DNA of 64,000 nt from Hippophae tibetana (taxonomy: Eukaryota > Streptophyta > Magnoliopsida > Rosales > Elaeagnaceae): contig CM072809.1 in assembly GCA_037013495.1 (NCBI GenBank), positions 5,107,001 to 5,171,000 of the forward strand, written 5' to 3'. The position numbers were made by a program, and so were the translations under genes. The notes below the pieces were generated by a model. That model was not told the DNA's origin and ran no database searches. It saw only the letters and a program-made list of their open reading frames with translations. Positions within the stretch are counted from its first letter, which is position 1. The number at the start of each line of letters is the position of its first letter. Below are positions 37,099 through 49,254 of this stretch, piece after piece.

Positions 37099-40000
37099 AT
37101 GGGATTTGATTGTTGGACCAGCAAGGTTGTGTCCATGTTCGTTTTTGGGTTTCTGGTCCTCAACTGTTTGATTGGGTTCGGATCATACGCTCAACTTCTT
37201 CCTGAAGATGAAGGTACACATTAAAGATTTTTGCCTTATACTTTTGAAATGGAGATTATTTGTGGGTTTAAGTCAATTTCTTCAAAATGTTTGCTGTTGG
37301 ATTATTTTAAATAAAATTCAAATGAAAAAAAATCCACGAAATAATTTGATCTGTAAGTTTTACTGGGTACGCCTTATATACTTCTTTATTTAAAATAAGA
37401 TACAGAAGCAGTTTCAACTGTTTAAGTAATTTGCATAAGGATGAGTATGTCGGCAGAGGTAGAATCAATTTTCAATTGTGCCCAAACACGAGCAGTTTTC
37501 TGCAGTTTCTCAGCGTCCAAACATACCTTAGAACCGCAATATTCATAATGTAAGCAAAAATAAAATAAAAATGAAAGCAACTTTTTTTTGTCAGACAACG
37601 AAATAAGTTATTATTTTTTTCCAAAAGAGAGGAAACGAAAGCAATTATTGATGACGGTCTTTTTCGATGCATATTTTATGGGATTTTGTTTTCATTTGTT
37701 TTCTTTGATTGATTCTTTCAAATAAAAAATAAAAAAAATAGAGCCTAAAATTTTCATTTCCCTGTTAGTTAATTCAATCTATTTTATCTGTGTTTAATTT
37801 TATCCCTAAAATGTCATAGTTTTATACAATATATGATTATACTGTAGATATATTACTTTAGTAAATATTAGTCTAAACTCTAATTATGGATTTTTTTCTT
37901 TTAAAAAAAAATTTATTGACAAAATTTTACTAAGAAAAAAGAGTAAAAATGGATCATTAATTATGATAAAATTGCATAAAATTTCATTAATAGTTAGATT
38001 TGATAAAAAAAATCAATAATTATTAGAAATTTATCTAATGATTTTTGTACATTTTTACCATAATTAATACGTTAAAGAACTTGAGCACCAACTGAAATCA
38101 ACTAACACACCAGCAGAAGGAAATCAACAACAAAAGTTAAATAGTAATAAGGATCCAAGAATATTTCTACTTTAATTATGTTTATTTTTAATCATTATAA
38201 TTTTTATTTTGTTTTGTATAAATTAGATTATAAACACTCATTCATTAAGATAATTAAAACCATTTTTTTACATATTTTGTATAAATTAGATTGTAAACAT
38301 TCATTCATTAAAGAGTAATGAGGATCCAATTTTATTTTTTTAAAATCAATTTCGATTCACATTCACAATTTTAAATTCATTCTATTATAATCTTTAAAAA
38401 ATTTCGAGCAATTTGCATTTTTTTTCAAGCCAAGAAGCCTATCCATGCGCCTTGTCGGAGTCACACGTGCCTACACATGTGCTCTCTGAAGAGGAAGACG
38501 CAAACGACACGCCGTTCAAATCGCTCTCTGAAAAAAACGATGCATCGTTAGTCGATTCAGTCTTCCAACCGTTGTATCAATCGTTTCAGACACCGATTAA
38601 CCTACTTTTCGATCGATTCCTGAACTGAAATTTCTAGTTTTGGAATCCTGGATCCTTTTTCTATAAAATACAACCCATTTCATTTCATTATTTTTTTCAT
38701 ATACATTCATTATCGTCTAAAACACTAACCCTTATCTCGTTTTCGATTTTTTCACTTAACAATTATGTCTGAAACTACCAATATCAACCATATTATACCA
38801 AAATGGTATGATAATCCTAGTCATTCATTATATCTGCACCACTCAGACCAACCAGGTATGATTCTAGTGGCCCAATCCTTAAATTAAGAAAAATATCATA
38901 TTTGGAGTCATGTGATGCTCATGTCTCTCACTACCAAAAACAAAGATGAATTTATTGATGACACAATCACGAGGCCATTAGCAAACTATGGGACATAAAT
39001 CAAACAATAGACTCGCTGTATCATTTTTGTCAAAGGATGGATGCTCCATGATTACTTACAAGAAGGTATGAGCATTGAAGAATACTACACCAAGTCGAAA
39101 AACCTATGAGATTCTCGTAATGCACCATGTCCCCTTCCATATTATGGAGGGAGCGTTGGAAATGAACTACAGAAATACCAACAAAAGCAACGAACCATAA
39201 AATTCCTTATAGAGCTTAAAACAATTTACACAACAACACGAGGACAAATCTTGCTTATGAAACCTTTACCTACAATAAATAAGGTATACTCACTCATTGT
39301 TCAAGATGAAAAGCATAGAGCTGTCTTCACACAAACCATAGGAAGAATGCCAAAAATTGTCGTACTTATCGCCAAGGATAGTCATCCATTATATCCTTAC
39401 AACCCACCAAGGAACTCACATCTCAAGTGCGATCAATGCAACAATATCGACCATAATTCTAAAAGCTATTGAAATTGTCTCAAATGTGATTTCTGTGGTC
39501 TCAATGGATATACCATCAACATGTGTCGAAAGAAAAAGGCGATTCAAGACAAGAGACATACAAGTTATGGCCTCCCTTCCAAAGCTTACCATACTGACTT
39601 TCAGTCAATCAACTCTGATACAAGGACACCATCCTATAACCTTACATCCATCCAATATCCTGAGCTCCTTACACTTCTCAATCAAGCCAAATCAAGTAGC
39701 ATGGCAAGTCAGGTGACTACTCCTTCAGATAACACATTATGTGCGAGTGTTTTTCATTCAAAAACCCGTTGGATTTTTGATACAAAGACAACTGATCACA
39801 TGGTCTATTCCCAAAGTCTTATGAACTCCAACATTCCAATCATTAATCGACATGTGAATTTACTTGATCATTCACTTGCCCATGTCACACATATTGACAC
39901 CATACATTTTCCAATATATAATTTCATATTCCATAATGTCTTATGTGTTCTCTCCTTCAAATTAAACTTGATTTCGATAGCCAAACTCACTCAAACTTCA

Positions 40001-43000
40001 TTTTTTCATATCACCTTCACTAATAACGTGTGCTTTGTTCATGAAAAACACTCAAGAAAGACGATTGTGATGGGAACTGAGAAAACGAGACTCTACCACC
40101 TGATTATTTTAAAAAATGCTAGATGTTTCTTCAGTTCAAATATCGCTCCAACTAATCCTCAGTTCTCGAGCTTACTTAGCAAGTTATAAATAATTAACAT
40201 ATATTCTGATTTGAAGGAGAGTGTTGAAGAGCTCGAGAACTAGCTAGAGTCAACCAAAACAAACTGGAGGCAATCAACAACAAAAGCTAAGGGGCAACAA
40301 GGATCCATGAACATTTCCACCATAATTATGTCTACTTTTAATCATTTATATAAATTAGATTATAAACATTCATTCATTAAGAGAATTAAAATCATTTCTT
40401 ACATAGTGAAAATATTAGTACCTTTTTTTAGAAATTTGATCTAAAAATTTGAAAGTTCATTTAAATTGTGTTACTTGAATGCAAGTTATCGAACTATTGT
40501 GTTACTTGGATGCAAGTTATCGAACTATTGGTGTTATTAACATTTAACTATAGTATTATAAGATTATAGAATAATAAAATTGGTTAGTTTTATTGAGACC
40601 TCATTTTTGTTGTTATTAAATTATTAAACTTTAATTTTTTAGATTCACAATAGAGATATAAATTGAGATAAAATGTTGATGAGATTTACAAAATGATATA
40701 TTAATTTTTAAAATTATTATCATATTATCTCACTTATTTTTTAATAATATAAGATGTTAATTAAACGGTGATAATTGAGATATTTTATTTGTTTATAATG
40801 AATCTCAATAAAACAAGTAATAATATAAAAATAATAAAAATACGATAAATAACAATAATTTATAACGTAAATTTAATAATAATAATTTGTAAATTTAAAT
40901 AAAATAATATTATATTATAAACTTATTAAATATATTTTATTTTATATCTTTAATCGACAAAATCATTTTTTTTATTTTCATACATTTTTCTCTGTAAATT
41001 GACAAAAATAATTTGACTAAATCGGCCTCTACCCTATTCGGAACGACATGACCTTTCTTTTGGTATTTTTGCTTGAAGCATAGATCAATTACTCCATGGT
41101 TGTGTTATGTGTACTTTTGTTTAAAATTAGGAGAGTTTGAACGTGCGTGACATTATTGCCAAATTTTGACCATCTCGTAGTCATACAATCTCTGAGTCGT
41201 CTGACATAGAGACAGAAGGATATTGTTTTTAATATGGAATTCAATTTTGACAAAGTATCCTACTAAATTCACAATATTCTTTTTTTCTTCTTCTTACTTG
41301 ACCATATATTCTCTCTAGAAAGCATATGTAAAAACTAACAATAGATTTCCACGAGTTTTTACGTTGTGATATGATGAATAGTAATATTTTTTACAAATTT
41401 TAAATCACAAATTTAATTTACACTAATTATGCTTGCTTTAAGAAAGATACAAAAAAATTAATATTATCTTGGTACTTTTTAATTTGATGAATGATCATTG
41501 TTGTTTATACGAATGAATCACAATTAAATAAATATGAAAAATATTTTAAATATAAAGTTAAGATTAACTACAAATCTTTTGTATTTTAGCCAGGCCCGAC
41601 AATTGTGCCTTTTTTTTTCCTTCTTTTGGATTGTGTCTGTTCTTTGCTGCTCTTATACATATGATATTTCCTTTATAATGATTGAAATTCATTGGGACAG
41701 TGCAAATTCTTGAAACAATTTCAAACAAACTAAAAAATCCATATTGGAAGAACATCAGTCGTTCTTCTTGCAGCAACGGTGGTGGAGATTTTAACAGGAC
41801 TTTCGCAAGGGATATATTTAGCAATGTCACATGCGATTGTTCATTCCAAAAAGGCACTCTTTGTCATGTCAAAACCATGTAAGTTATTTGTTATTATACT
41901 TTAATCCTTAATTTTGATTTAAAATAAAATTATTTTAACACTTAGTGTGACAGACTGCTGAAGGGTCTCAATTTAACGGGAGTTATACCTACTGAATTTG
42001 GAAATCTTACTCATTTGGAAGTAATGTGAGTTATGATAAATTGTGTTATACCTGCGTCTCAATTCAAGAAAACAAAGTATAATAAATGGTACAATTTCTT
42101 GATCATCAATGTCATGCTTTACTAAATTTTGTTTCATCAAACAGTGATCTCAATCGCAATTACATCAATGGATCAATTCCTGCTAGTATTTCTGGTGCCC
42201 CTCTTCGCAATCTGTACGTTCTTGCATGCGTTAATGTTATTTTTTTCTAAAGCATGAACTTGTATTCTTTCAAGTACATAGGTTACAATACTATATTAAC
42301 ATTTTAAAATCAATATTGTAGGTCTCTTTTGGGAAACAGGATCAGCGGTTTTATTCCTGGGGAAATAGGTTACATTGCTACGCTGCGAGAACTGTAGGTT
42401 TTTTTATGGAGTTTTTAACATGAATTAACAAGGAAATGATACATATATTAAAAATTTAACCATTGAATTTCCCTTTTTTCAGGGTATTGGAAGATAATTT
42501 GCTTGAAGGGCCTCTTCCTCAAAACCTTGGAAGTTTGAGTAATTTACAGAGACTGTAAGAACTTTGTTCTTTTTCCTTCATACATATTCTACCCATGTAA
42601 GAACTTTGTTCTAAATAGATGTCTAACTAACATTTTTTATTTTAAATATTTACAGCCTACTGTCTGGAAACAACTTTACTGAAACAATACCAGAGACATT
42701 TGGAAATTTAAAGAACTTAACTGAATTGTAAGTGACTATGGCACTCTCTATTTATGAAATGTTTAATTTTTTTGTTTTTTTCTTCAAGATTTCACATATA
42801 TAATACTGCCTGCAGTAGGATAGATGGAAGTAGAATGTCCGGGAGCATACCAAGTTTGATCGGGAACTGGACCAAACTTACAAAACTGTGAGTGTTGCTC
42901 TCAGTTCATTTCAGCTCATGTTATTCTTCTTCTTCTTCTTCTTTTTGTGTTGTATGTTTCGATTCGAGCATCAATTACTTTTGGTTATATCATCATTCAT

Positions 43001-46000
43001 GGAAGATAAAGCTAAGCATATATTGCAGGCATCTACAAGGCACATCAATGGAAGGTCCAATTCCTTCCACCATATCATTATTGGAAAACCTAACTGAATT
43101 GTAAGACCATGAATCTCTATTTACTAATTGAATGTTTATCTTGTTGAGCATTTTCAACTTATATGATATGGTATCAGGAAAGTATCTGATCTGACGGGAT
43201 CAAGTATGCCCTTTCCTAATTTGTCCAATGCAAAAAAATTAGCAAGACTGTGAGTTTAATATATAATTCTGAAACTCTGAAGTTCATTTTATTTTTTTAT
43301 TTTTTTCCTAAACAAGTACTTTAATTTTCTTCTTTGATGATTCAGGGAGTTGAGAAATTGCTTACTTAATGGTTCAGTCCCAGAGTACTTAGGAAAGTTG
43401 GAAAAATTAAAAACATTGTAAGTGAGGATTATTAAAATTACTGTAGAAGTTTATTTCAACAATGCACTTAGTTAAGACAAATTCTAATATATTTGTGTAC
43501 TCGGACACGTTTTATTGTATATATATATATATATATATATTGTAGAGATTTGAGCTTCAACAAACTAACTGGTAGATTTCCATGGAGTATTGGGTATCTT
43601 GATGGTCTAGATCACATGTAAGTCGATAATGTTTACATTATAAACCCAATGATGAAATGCTAGCAATAAAGTTAGGTTAAATTTAAATTAGCTTCTTGTT
43701 TTTTTTTCCTTTCCTTTATTTGACTACTACTTAGTGGTTATCTGAATAAACACACTTTACGTGTAGGTTTTTGACCAATAACTCGCTAACTGGAGAAGTA
43801 CCAAGTTTGATATTGAACAGCAAAAGGAGCTTGTTAGTCCTTTACTCTTATACCTTACATTTTCGTTTCATTTGTCCTTTATACATTGCACATTGCAGTT
43901 TCCTCATTTTTCATAACCTTTAGAAGATTGAAGATCAACTTTTGTACTCTCTCCTCTTTAGTTTTTTTTTTTGTTTTTTTAAATCATTCACTAATGTGTT
44001 TTCTTCAGGGATTTATCTTACAACAATTTTACTGGGCCATCTCAGGCTAGTTGCAGTAATATGCCTGTGTAAGTTGCTAGTTTGGCATCCAAATGATCTT
44101 CTCTTACATTTTAGATATATTTCTGTCTCCTTCTTAAGTTGTACACAAATATCTCTCATGCAATATCATATGTGCAAGTTTTAACTAGGTTGCTTGTTAA
44201 ATAATCTGCTAATGCGTGTCTTATTGTTCACAGGAATCTAGTTTCTAGCTACATGCCTTCTGAGAGTCAATCGTGAGAGCTTTCTTCATTTAACCTGTAA
44301 CTATTTATATCAAATTTATTATATTCATAAATGATTAAGATTTTGTTTTCTTAAACCAGATGGTGCTTAAAGAAGAACCTCCCTTGTTCCGGCAAACCAC
44401 GACGTAATTATATAGTTGTTTTAGACCATGCATTCTTTCATAACTCTGAAGCATTAGATATTTAAAGTTATTTTCATGACACCTGCAGATCATTCTTTGT
44501 TTATTAACTGTGGAGGAAGTAAGATGACAGACTATGGCAATCAATATGAAGAGGACCTAAACCTTTCAGAGGCATCTCAGTTTTTCTCTTTGTTTGAAAC
44601 ATGGGGTTATAGCAGTACAGGGATTTATATGGGCAATGAGAAAGCAGGATATATAGCAACAAACAAATTTTCTCTTAATGTGACTGGTCCATTTTATAAA
44701 ACGGCTCGCCTTGCTCCTGTTTCACTCAAGTATTATGGCCTTTGTTTGATGAAGGGAAGTTACAAAGTACAACTCCATTTTGCTGAAATAATGTATACTA
44801 ATGACCAGACATATAGCAGCCTCGGCCAACGCATTTTTGATGTATCAATTCAAGTGAGTAAAAGGAGACAATGCACTTACTTTTGTTGTTCAAAATATTT
44901 TCTAATGTTTACTTGATTTAGATTGGCTTTGGACGTTAAATATTGTTTTTGGTTGAAGCTAGCAAAATTTCAATTGAACGTTTTCTACAGGGGAATTCAG
45001 TTATTAAGGATTTCAACATCATGGAAGAAGCTAATGGTGCAGGTAAAAACATTACCAAGACATTTGATAATGTTTCTGTTAATGATGGGACTCTAGAGAT
45101 TCACTTGTATTGGGCTGGGAAAGGAACAACTGCCATTCCTAATAGAGGTGTCTATGGACCTCTAATCTCTGCTATTACTGTCACACCAAGTAAGCTTCCT
45201 TTTTATTTTAACATGTCTCTCTTTGTTTCTGTATCTCTATGTCAGTGTCATTCTCTATATCAGTGTATTAATGATGATGTTTCTTTTGTTATAGACTTCA
45301 AAGTTAATACTGGAGGGCTATCAGCTGGTGCTATTGTAGGCATTGTGGCAGCATCATGTGTGTTTGTCTTCTTGGTTTTATTTGCCCTTCGGATGAAAGG
45401 TTACTTAGGAGGCAAAGATACTGATGAAAATCAAGGTAAGGGTAACTTGTGAAAGATGATTTTGACTAGTTCATTTTTTTGCAAACTTTTCACCTTGTTT
45501 GTTGCTTGAACATGCAACTTCATTCATATATGGACTAACTCTTGTCGTCTTTTTTGTTTTCGCAGAATTGCGTGGACTAAATCTACAAACAGGATATTTC
45601 ACATTAAAACAAATCAAAGCTGCCACTGGTAACTTTGACTCTGCTAATAAGATTGGAGAAGGCGGCTTTGGTCCAGTTTACAAGGTATGTACAATTATTT
45701 CCCCCAAAATTTTGACAAAATTATAGTAGCTTGGAAGTAGTGATAATTGAAAGTAGATTAAAACTGCATACAAAATTCAGTTATGATGATTATGTGTATT
45801 GATCTCAGGGTGTGCTTCCAGATGGTGCTATAATTGCTGTAAAACAACTATCTTCGAGATCAAAGCAAGGGAACAAAGAATTTGTTAATGAGATAGGCAT
45901 GATATCTGCATTACAACACCCAAATCTTGTGCGCCTCTTTGGATGTTGCATAGAAGGAAATCAGTTGTTGCTTATTTATGAGTACATGGAAAACAACAGT

Positions 46001-47350
46001 CTTGCTCGGGCTATTTTCGGTAGATTTAAGCCATTTTATGCATCATGCTAAAGAGTTTTCATTTTTTTATTTTTTGCATAAGAATATTACATAATAATAT
46101 GTTTTTCTCTTCCCCGATTGCGTTAACAATTATAGGTAATGAGAAATATCATTTACATCTAGACTGGCCAACAAGAAATAAGATATGTTTGGGAATAGCA
46201 AAGGGGTTGGCTTATCTTCATGAAGAATCAAGGTTGAAAATTGTTCACAGAGATATAAAGGCAACCAATGTGCTTCTTGATAAGGATCTAAATGCCAAGA
46301 TATCTGACTTTGGTTTGGCCAAGCTTGATGAAGAGGAGGACACTCATATTAGCACCCGAATAGCTGGAACAATGTCAGCTCTCCCTCTCTTTTTATGCCC
46401 TTTCTATACATATTTTAATTGCTATAATATATTAGATTGGTACGTGTTAGGAAAAAAAAGTGCATAAAGAACTGCTAATCCTTGAACATTTATCTTGTAC
46501 TCACTACTCAAGAGTCATTTGTTTTCTAATCAGAGGTTATATGGCTCCTGAATATGCAATGAGAGGTTACTTAACAGACAAAGCAGATGTGTACAGTTTT
46601 GGTGTTGTAGCCTTAGAGATTGTTAGTGGAAAGAGCAACACAAACTACCGACCAAAGGAGGAGTTTGTCTATCTTCTTGATTGGGTAAGTTAAATTTACA
46701 GAAACTTACACCCATAGAATATGCCTACTTCATAATATAATTTTTATGCTGATTTCACAATATATCATATCTTAACTCAGTTACACACGTGTATAACGAA
46801 TTACACGGATATGCAACTTCGGTCAAATTAATCACACCTATGATTTCTAGGGTTTATTTGTTTGCATTTTCTTTGAATATGATGGTAAAAAAACAAATGT
46901 TTGTGGATTTTTTTCATGAAACTGAAGGCTTACGTACTGCAAGAACAAGGGAACCTATTAGAACTAGTGGATCCAAGTCTTGGTTCAAATTGGTCTAAGA
47001 AGGAGGCAATGACAATGCTTAGCCTAGCTTTGCTATGCACCAATCCTTCTCCTACTCTCAGACCACCAATGTCTTCTGTGGTGAAAATGCTTGAAGGCAA
47101 AATTCCAGTCCAAGCACCAATAATAAAGCGCAGCACTGAGGATCATGCAAGGTTTAAAGCCTTTGAGAATCTTTCACAGGACAGCCAAACACACGTCTCT
47201 GTGTTCTCTCATGAAAGCCGTGATAAAGGCTTGTCTATGGATGGTCCATGGGTTGATTCCTCCATTTCTCTCACAAGCAAAGATGACACTCAAGGCAGCT
47301 CTTCTTCGGCTAGGCTCCTTAACGATGTTTCTGATGTGAATGTACTTTGA
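37099..47350 (+). CDS. LRR-malectin receptor-like Ser/Thr kinase (LRR-RLK VIII-2 type), complete
   Basis: Twenty-four exons, all GT..AG, join in frame to 1021 aa, the usual family size: 37099-37213, 41701-41878, 41954-42025, 42145-42213, 42322-42393, 42483-42554, 42656-42727, 42816-42887, 43029-43100, 43178-43249, 43346-43417, 43546-43617, 43767-43832, 44009-44068, 44234-44272, 44360-44403, 44489-44853, 44991-45189, 45295-45435, 45566-45684, 45809-46019, 46136-46373, 46534-46684, 46928-47350. Signal peptide ~1-32; Cys-capped N-domain; LRRs ~98-379, mostly one 72-nt exon each; malectin ~407-594; transmembrane ~607-626. Kinase: glycine loop 672-677, catalytic Lys 693, alpha-C Glu 709, HRD 789-791 (RD kinase), DFG 809-811, then [11 protein letters not shown] Ser/Thr-rich tail follows. 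A plasma-membrane receptor that phosphorylates Ser/Thr; its ligand is unknown, and cell-wall or defence sensing is known for relatives. Intron 1 (4.5 kb) hosts a Copia fragment. Confidence 0.92.
38070..40403 (+). mobile_element. Truncated Copia retrotransposon in intron 1 of the plus-strand receptor kinase
   Basis: LTR-like repeats at 38070-38272 and 40222-40403 share a GATCCA..AACATTT/ATATTTC region and ATAAATTAGATTATAAACA, and end TTACA. The right LTR starts TGTTGAAGAGCT; the left start is mutated. A partial extra LTR-tail copy follows at 38273-38330. The interior has gag, zinc knuckles, protease and pre-integrase only; integrase core, RT and RNase H are deleted. The target duplication is not clear. 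Confidence 0.7.
38765..40189 (+). pseudogene. Copia gag-protease remnant
   Basis: Starts [17 protein letters not shown] at 38765, with stops and frame changes before 39250. Two adjacent CCHC-type knuckles appear near 39430-39535. The first keeps C-x2-C-x4-H but has Tyr in place of the last Cys; the second keeps the three Cys but has Tyr in place of His. The protease motif reads [11 protein letters not shown] near 39770. The reading frame from 39521 runs to a stop at 40189, in the pre-integrase region. Confidence 0.7.
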
Positions 47351-48732
47351 TGAAAGAATGAGAGTATAAAATTAGGATTTTGAACACATATTGATATGTT
47401 TTTTTTATATTCTTTTGTAAAAGTGTTGAAATTGTATTGTTTTTACTGTTTTTTTTTTCAAATACTTCAGATAATATATAATCCATTTATTTATATAGTT
47501 TTACTTTTAACTCTCCTAAAAAAAATATGTTTAAAATATTTCATTTTTAACCCTCTAAAAAAACATTTTATACTTTATAAAAAAAATATATACACTATAT
47601 TTTTAAATATGTGAATAGGATTACAGTATACAATTAAACTAAAAATAAATTTCAGATCAATAAATTTACCTACTGAAATTATAGAATATTTGATACTTTT
47701 TAAGATTATTTTTTGAGAGAAAGGTTGTAAAATTCACAGAATTATAATGTCATTTAATCTTTTAAATTGTAAAACGTATTTTATAATCTCGTTTTGGAAA
47801 AAAAATTAATCAATTGAAAACAAATAATATTATTTAAATAATTTTTTTTACTATTTAGTGATTAAAACATGATAAAATATAAACAATTAATAAGAATAAA
47901 AGTGAAATTTTATATAAAATTATTTAACAAAAAATCAATAATATTAATAATCTTGTAACAAAAAATTACTTAAATACATATATACTTTTTTATTTTTTAA
48001 ATAAAAATTAATAAATTATTAAAACAGATAATAACCAAATATTAATCATATTAAGTATAACTTTTTTAAGATCAAATTTTAATTACATATTAAAGAATAA
48101 TATTAGTAGAAAAATCATTAAATTAATATTATTTATTCTTAATTGATCAATCTTTTCAAGAATTTTTTTTTTAAATCTAAGATAATAAATGTATTTTTCT
48201 CTATTTTTTTCAATAAGGTAAGATACCAAGTGCTTATCCTAGCAAAGAACTAAAAAAAAAAAACAGGAGCTGAGTTTTGAGCCGACACAAGCTAACCAAG
48301 TGTGGTGTCCAAATGTGTCATGCTGCATATCCTGACCCTTGAATCCGAAAATTTTCAACAGATGTGCCAATCACAACCGTAGAAGTGTACACCCTTATTA
48401 ATCTTTCTTATTGGTTGCTGCACCATCTAATAGCTGATAGCATCGCAGTTGATCACCTCATCATTTTCCTCCGTTCCCACATTTTTTTCTTTTTCAAAAC
48501 TCCACTTTTGTTAGAAACTCTTCATCGAGGGGATATCATCAACACCACCCAGAGCATTTATTGTGGTATTAGTAATAAAACTCAATAGATTTCCAATTTT
48601 TGGAGGATGGGAGAGAGACAGAGATAGAGGGATTAACTTCAGCTTCAAGCTCGGCAGATTTCATTATGAATGTAAAATGCTTATGTACAGTTTTTTTGTT
48701 TCACTTTCATCCAAAATATTTGCTTCCGTAAC
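47351..48732. other. 3' flank of the receptor kinase and intergenic DNA
   Basis: AT-rich from the stop codon to ~48260, presumably including the 3' untranslated region. 48270-48720 is less AT-rich and looks like unique sequence, but no coding region could be established. The Tnt1-like element is inserted at its right end. Confidence 0.45.
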
Positions 48733-49182
48733 TGTTGGGAAAATCGGGTATATTTTCCCTATTCTAAATAATAACTATTCACTTATGATTTAAATGAATA
48801 GAACTCAAATTAATCCGACAAAATAATGCTATTGGAAATATAATCCTAAAATAAACTAAAACAGATATTGAAACAGAAATATTAAAGCAGAAAAATAATA
48901 ACACCAGAAATTAAACGAGCTTCGGTATAAATGTTACCTAAGTCCTCGGGCGTCGTTGACCACTTCCACTATCTCCAATTGGATGAACTCCAAAATTACA
49001 ACTAATTGGGCAAAATTGAGCTAATCAATTACCCTTACAAAAGAGAGAAAGATTTACAAATTTTGGGATGTTTACAAATGGTGAAGGAGGGCTTTATTTA
49101 TAGCCCCAAATCCAACACTCATCTTCATTCCTAACCAATGTGGGACTTTTCTAATTTGCTCACTAAGGAGCAATATATAACA
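48733..49182 (-). repeat. 3' LTR of the Tnt1-like element
   Basis: On the plus strand it runs TGTTGGGAAAATCGGG...CAATATATAACA, 450 bp, with TG..CA ends next to the GTAAC duplication. Confidence 0.9.
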
Positions 49183-49254
49183 AATCTCTACCTTAGCGAC
49201 TTAGTGGTTTAAAATGATTTCTTCAATTACTAGATCAACGACGCCAATGCCAAT

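Larger units (their letters stand above)
38012..40860. repeat. Copy of the ~0.5-kb repeat, split by a Copia insertion
   Basis: 38012-38069 and 40404-40860 together match the body of 35399-35939 in order (for example TTTGATCTAAAAATTTGAAA and TAGTATTATAAGATTATAGA). The intervening Copia fragment therefore landed in an existing repeat. The right part carries an extra ~34-bp tandem duplication (40463-40530). Confidence 0.6.

Noticed and set aside
42888..43104. Plus-strand ORFs spanning an intron of the receptor kinase
   Set aside because: They run through a pyrimidine-rich intron into the next LRR exon; splice sites explain the region.
46045..46135. Alternative kinase start upstream of exon 22
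   Set aside because: This is intron sequence ending in a normal TATAG acceptor; the joined exons keep frame without it.
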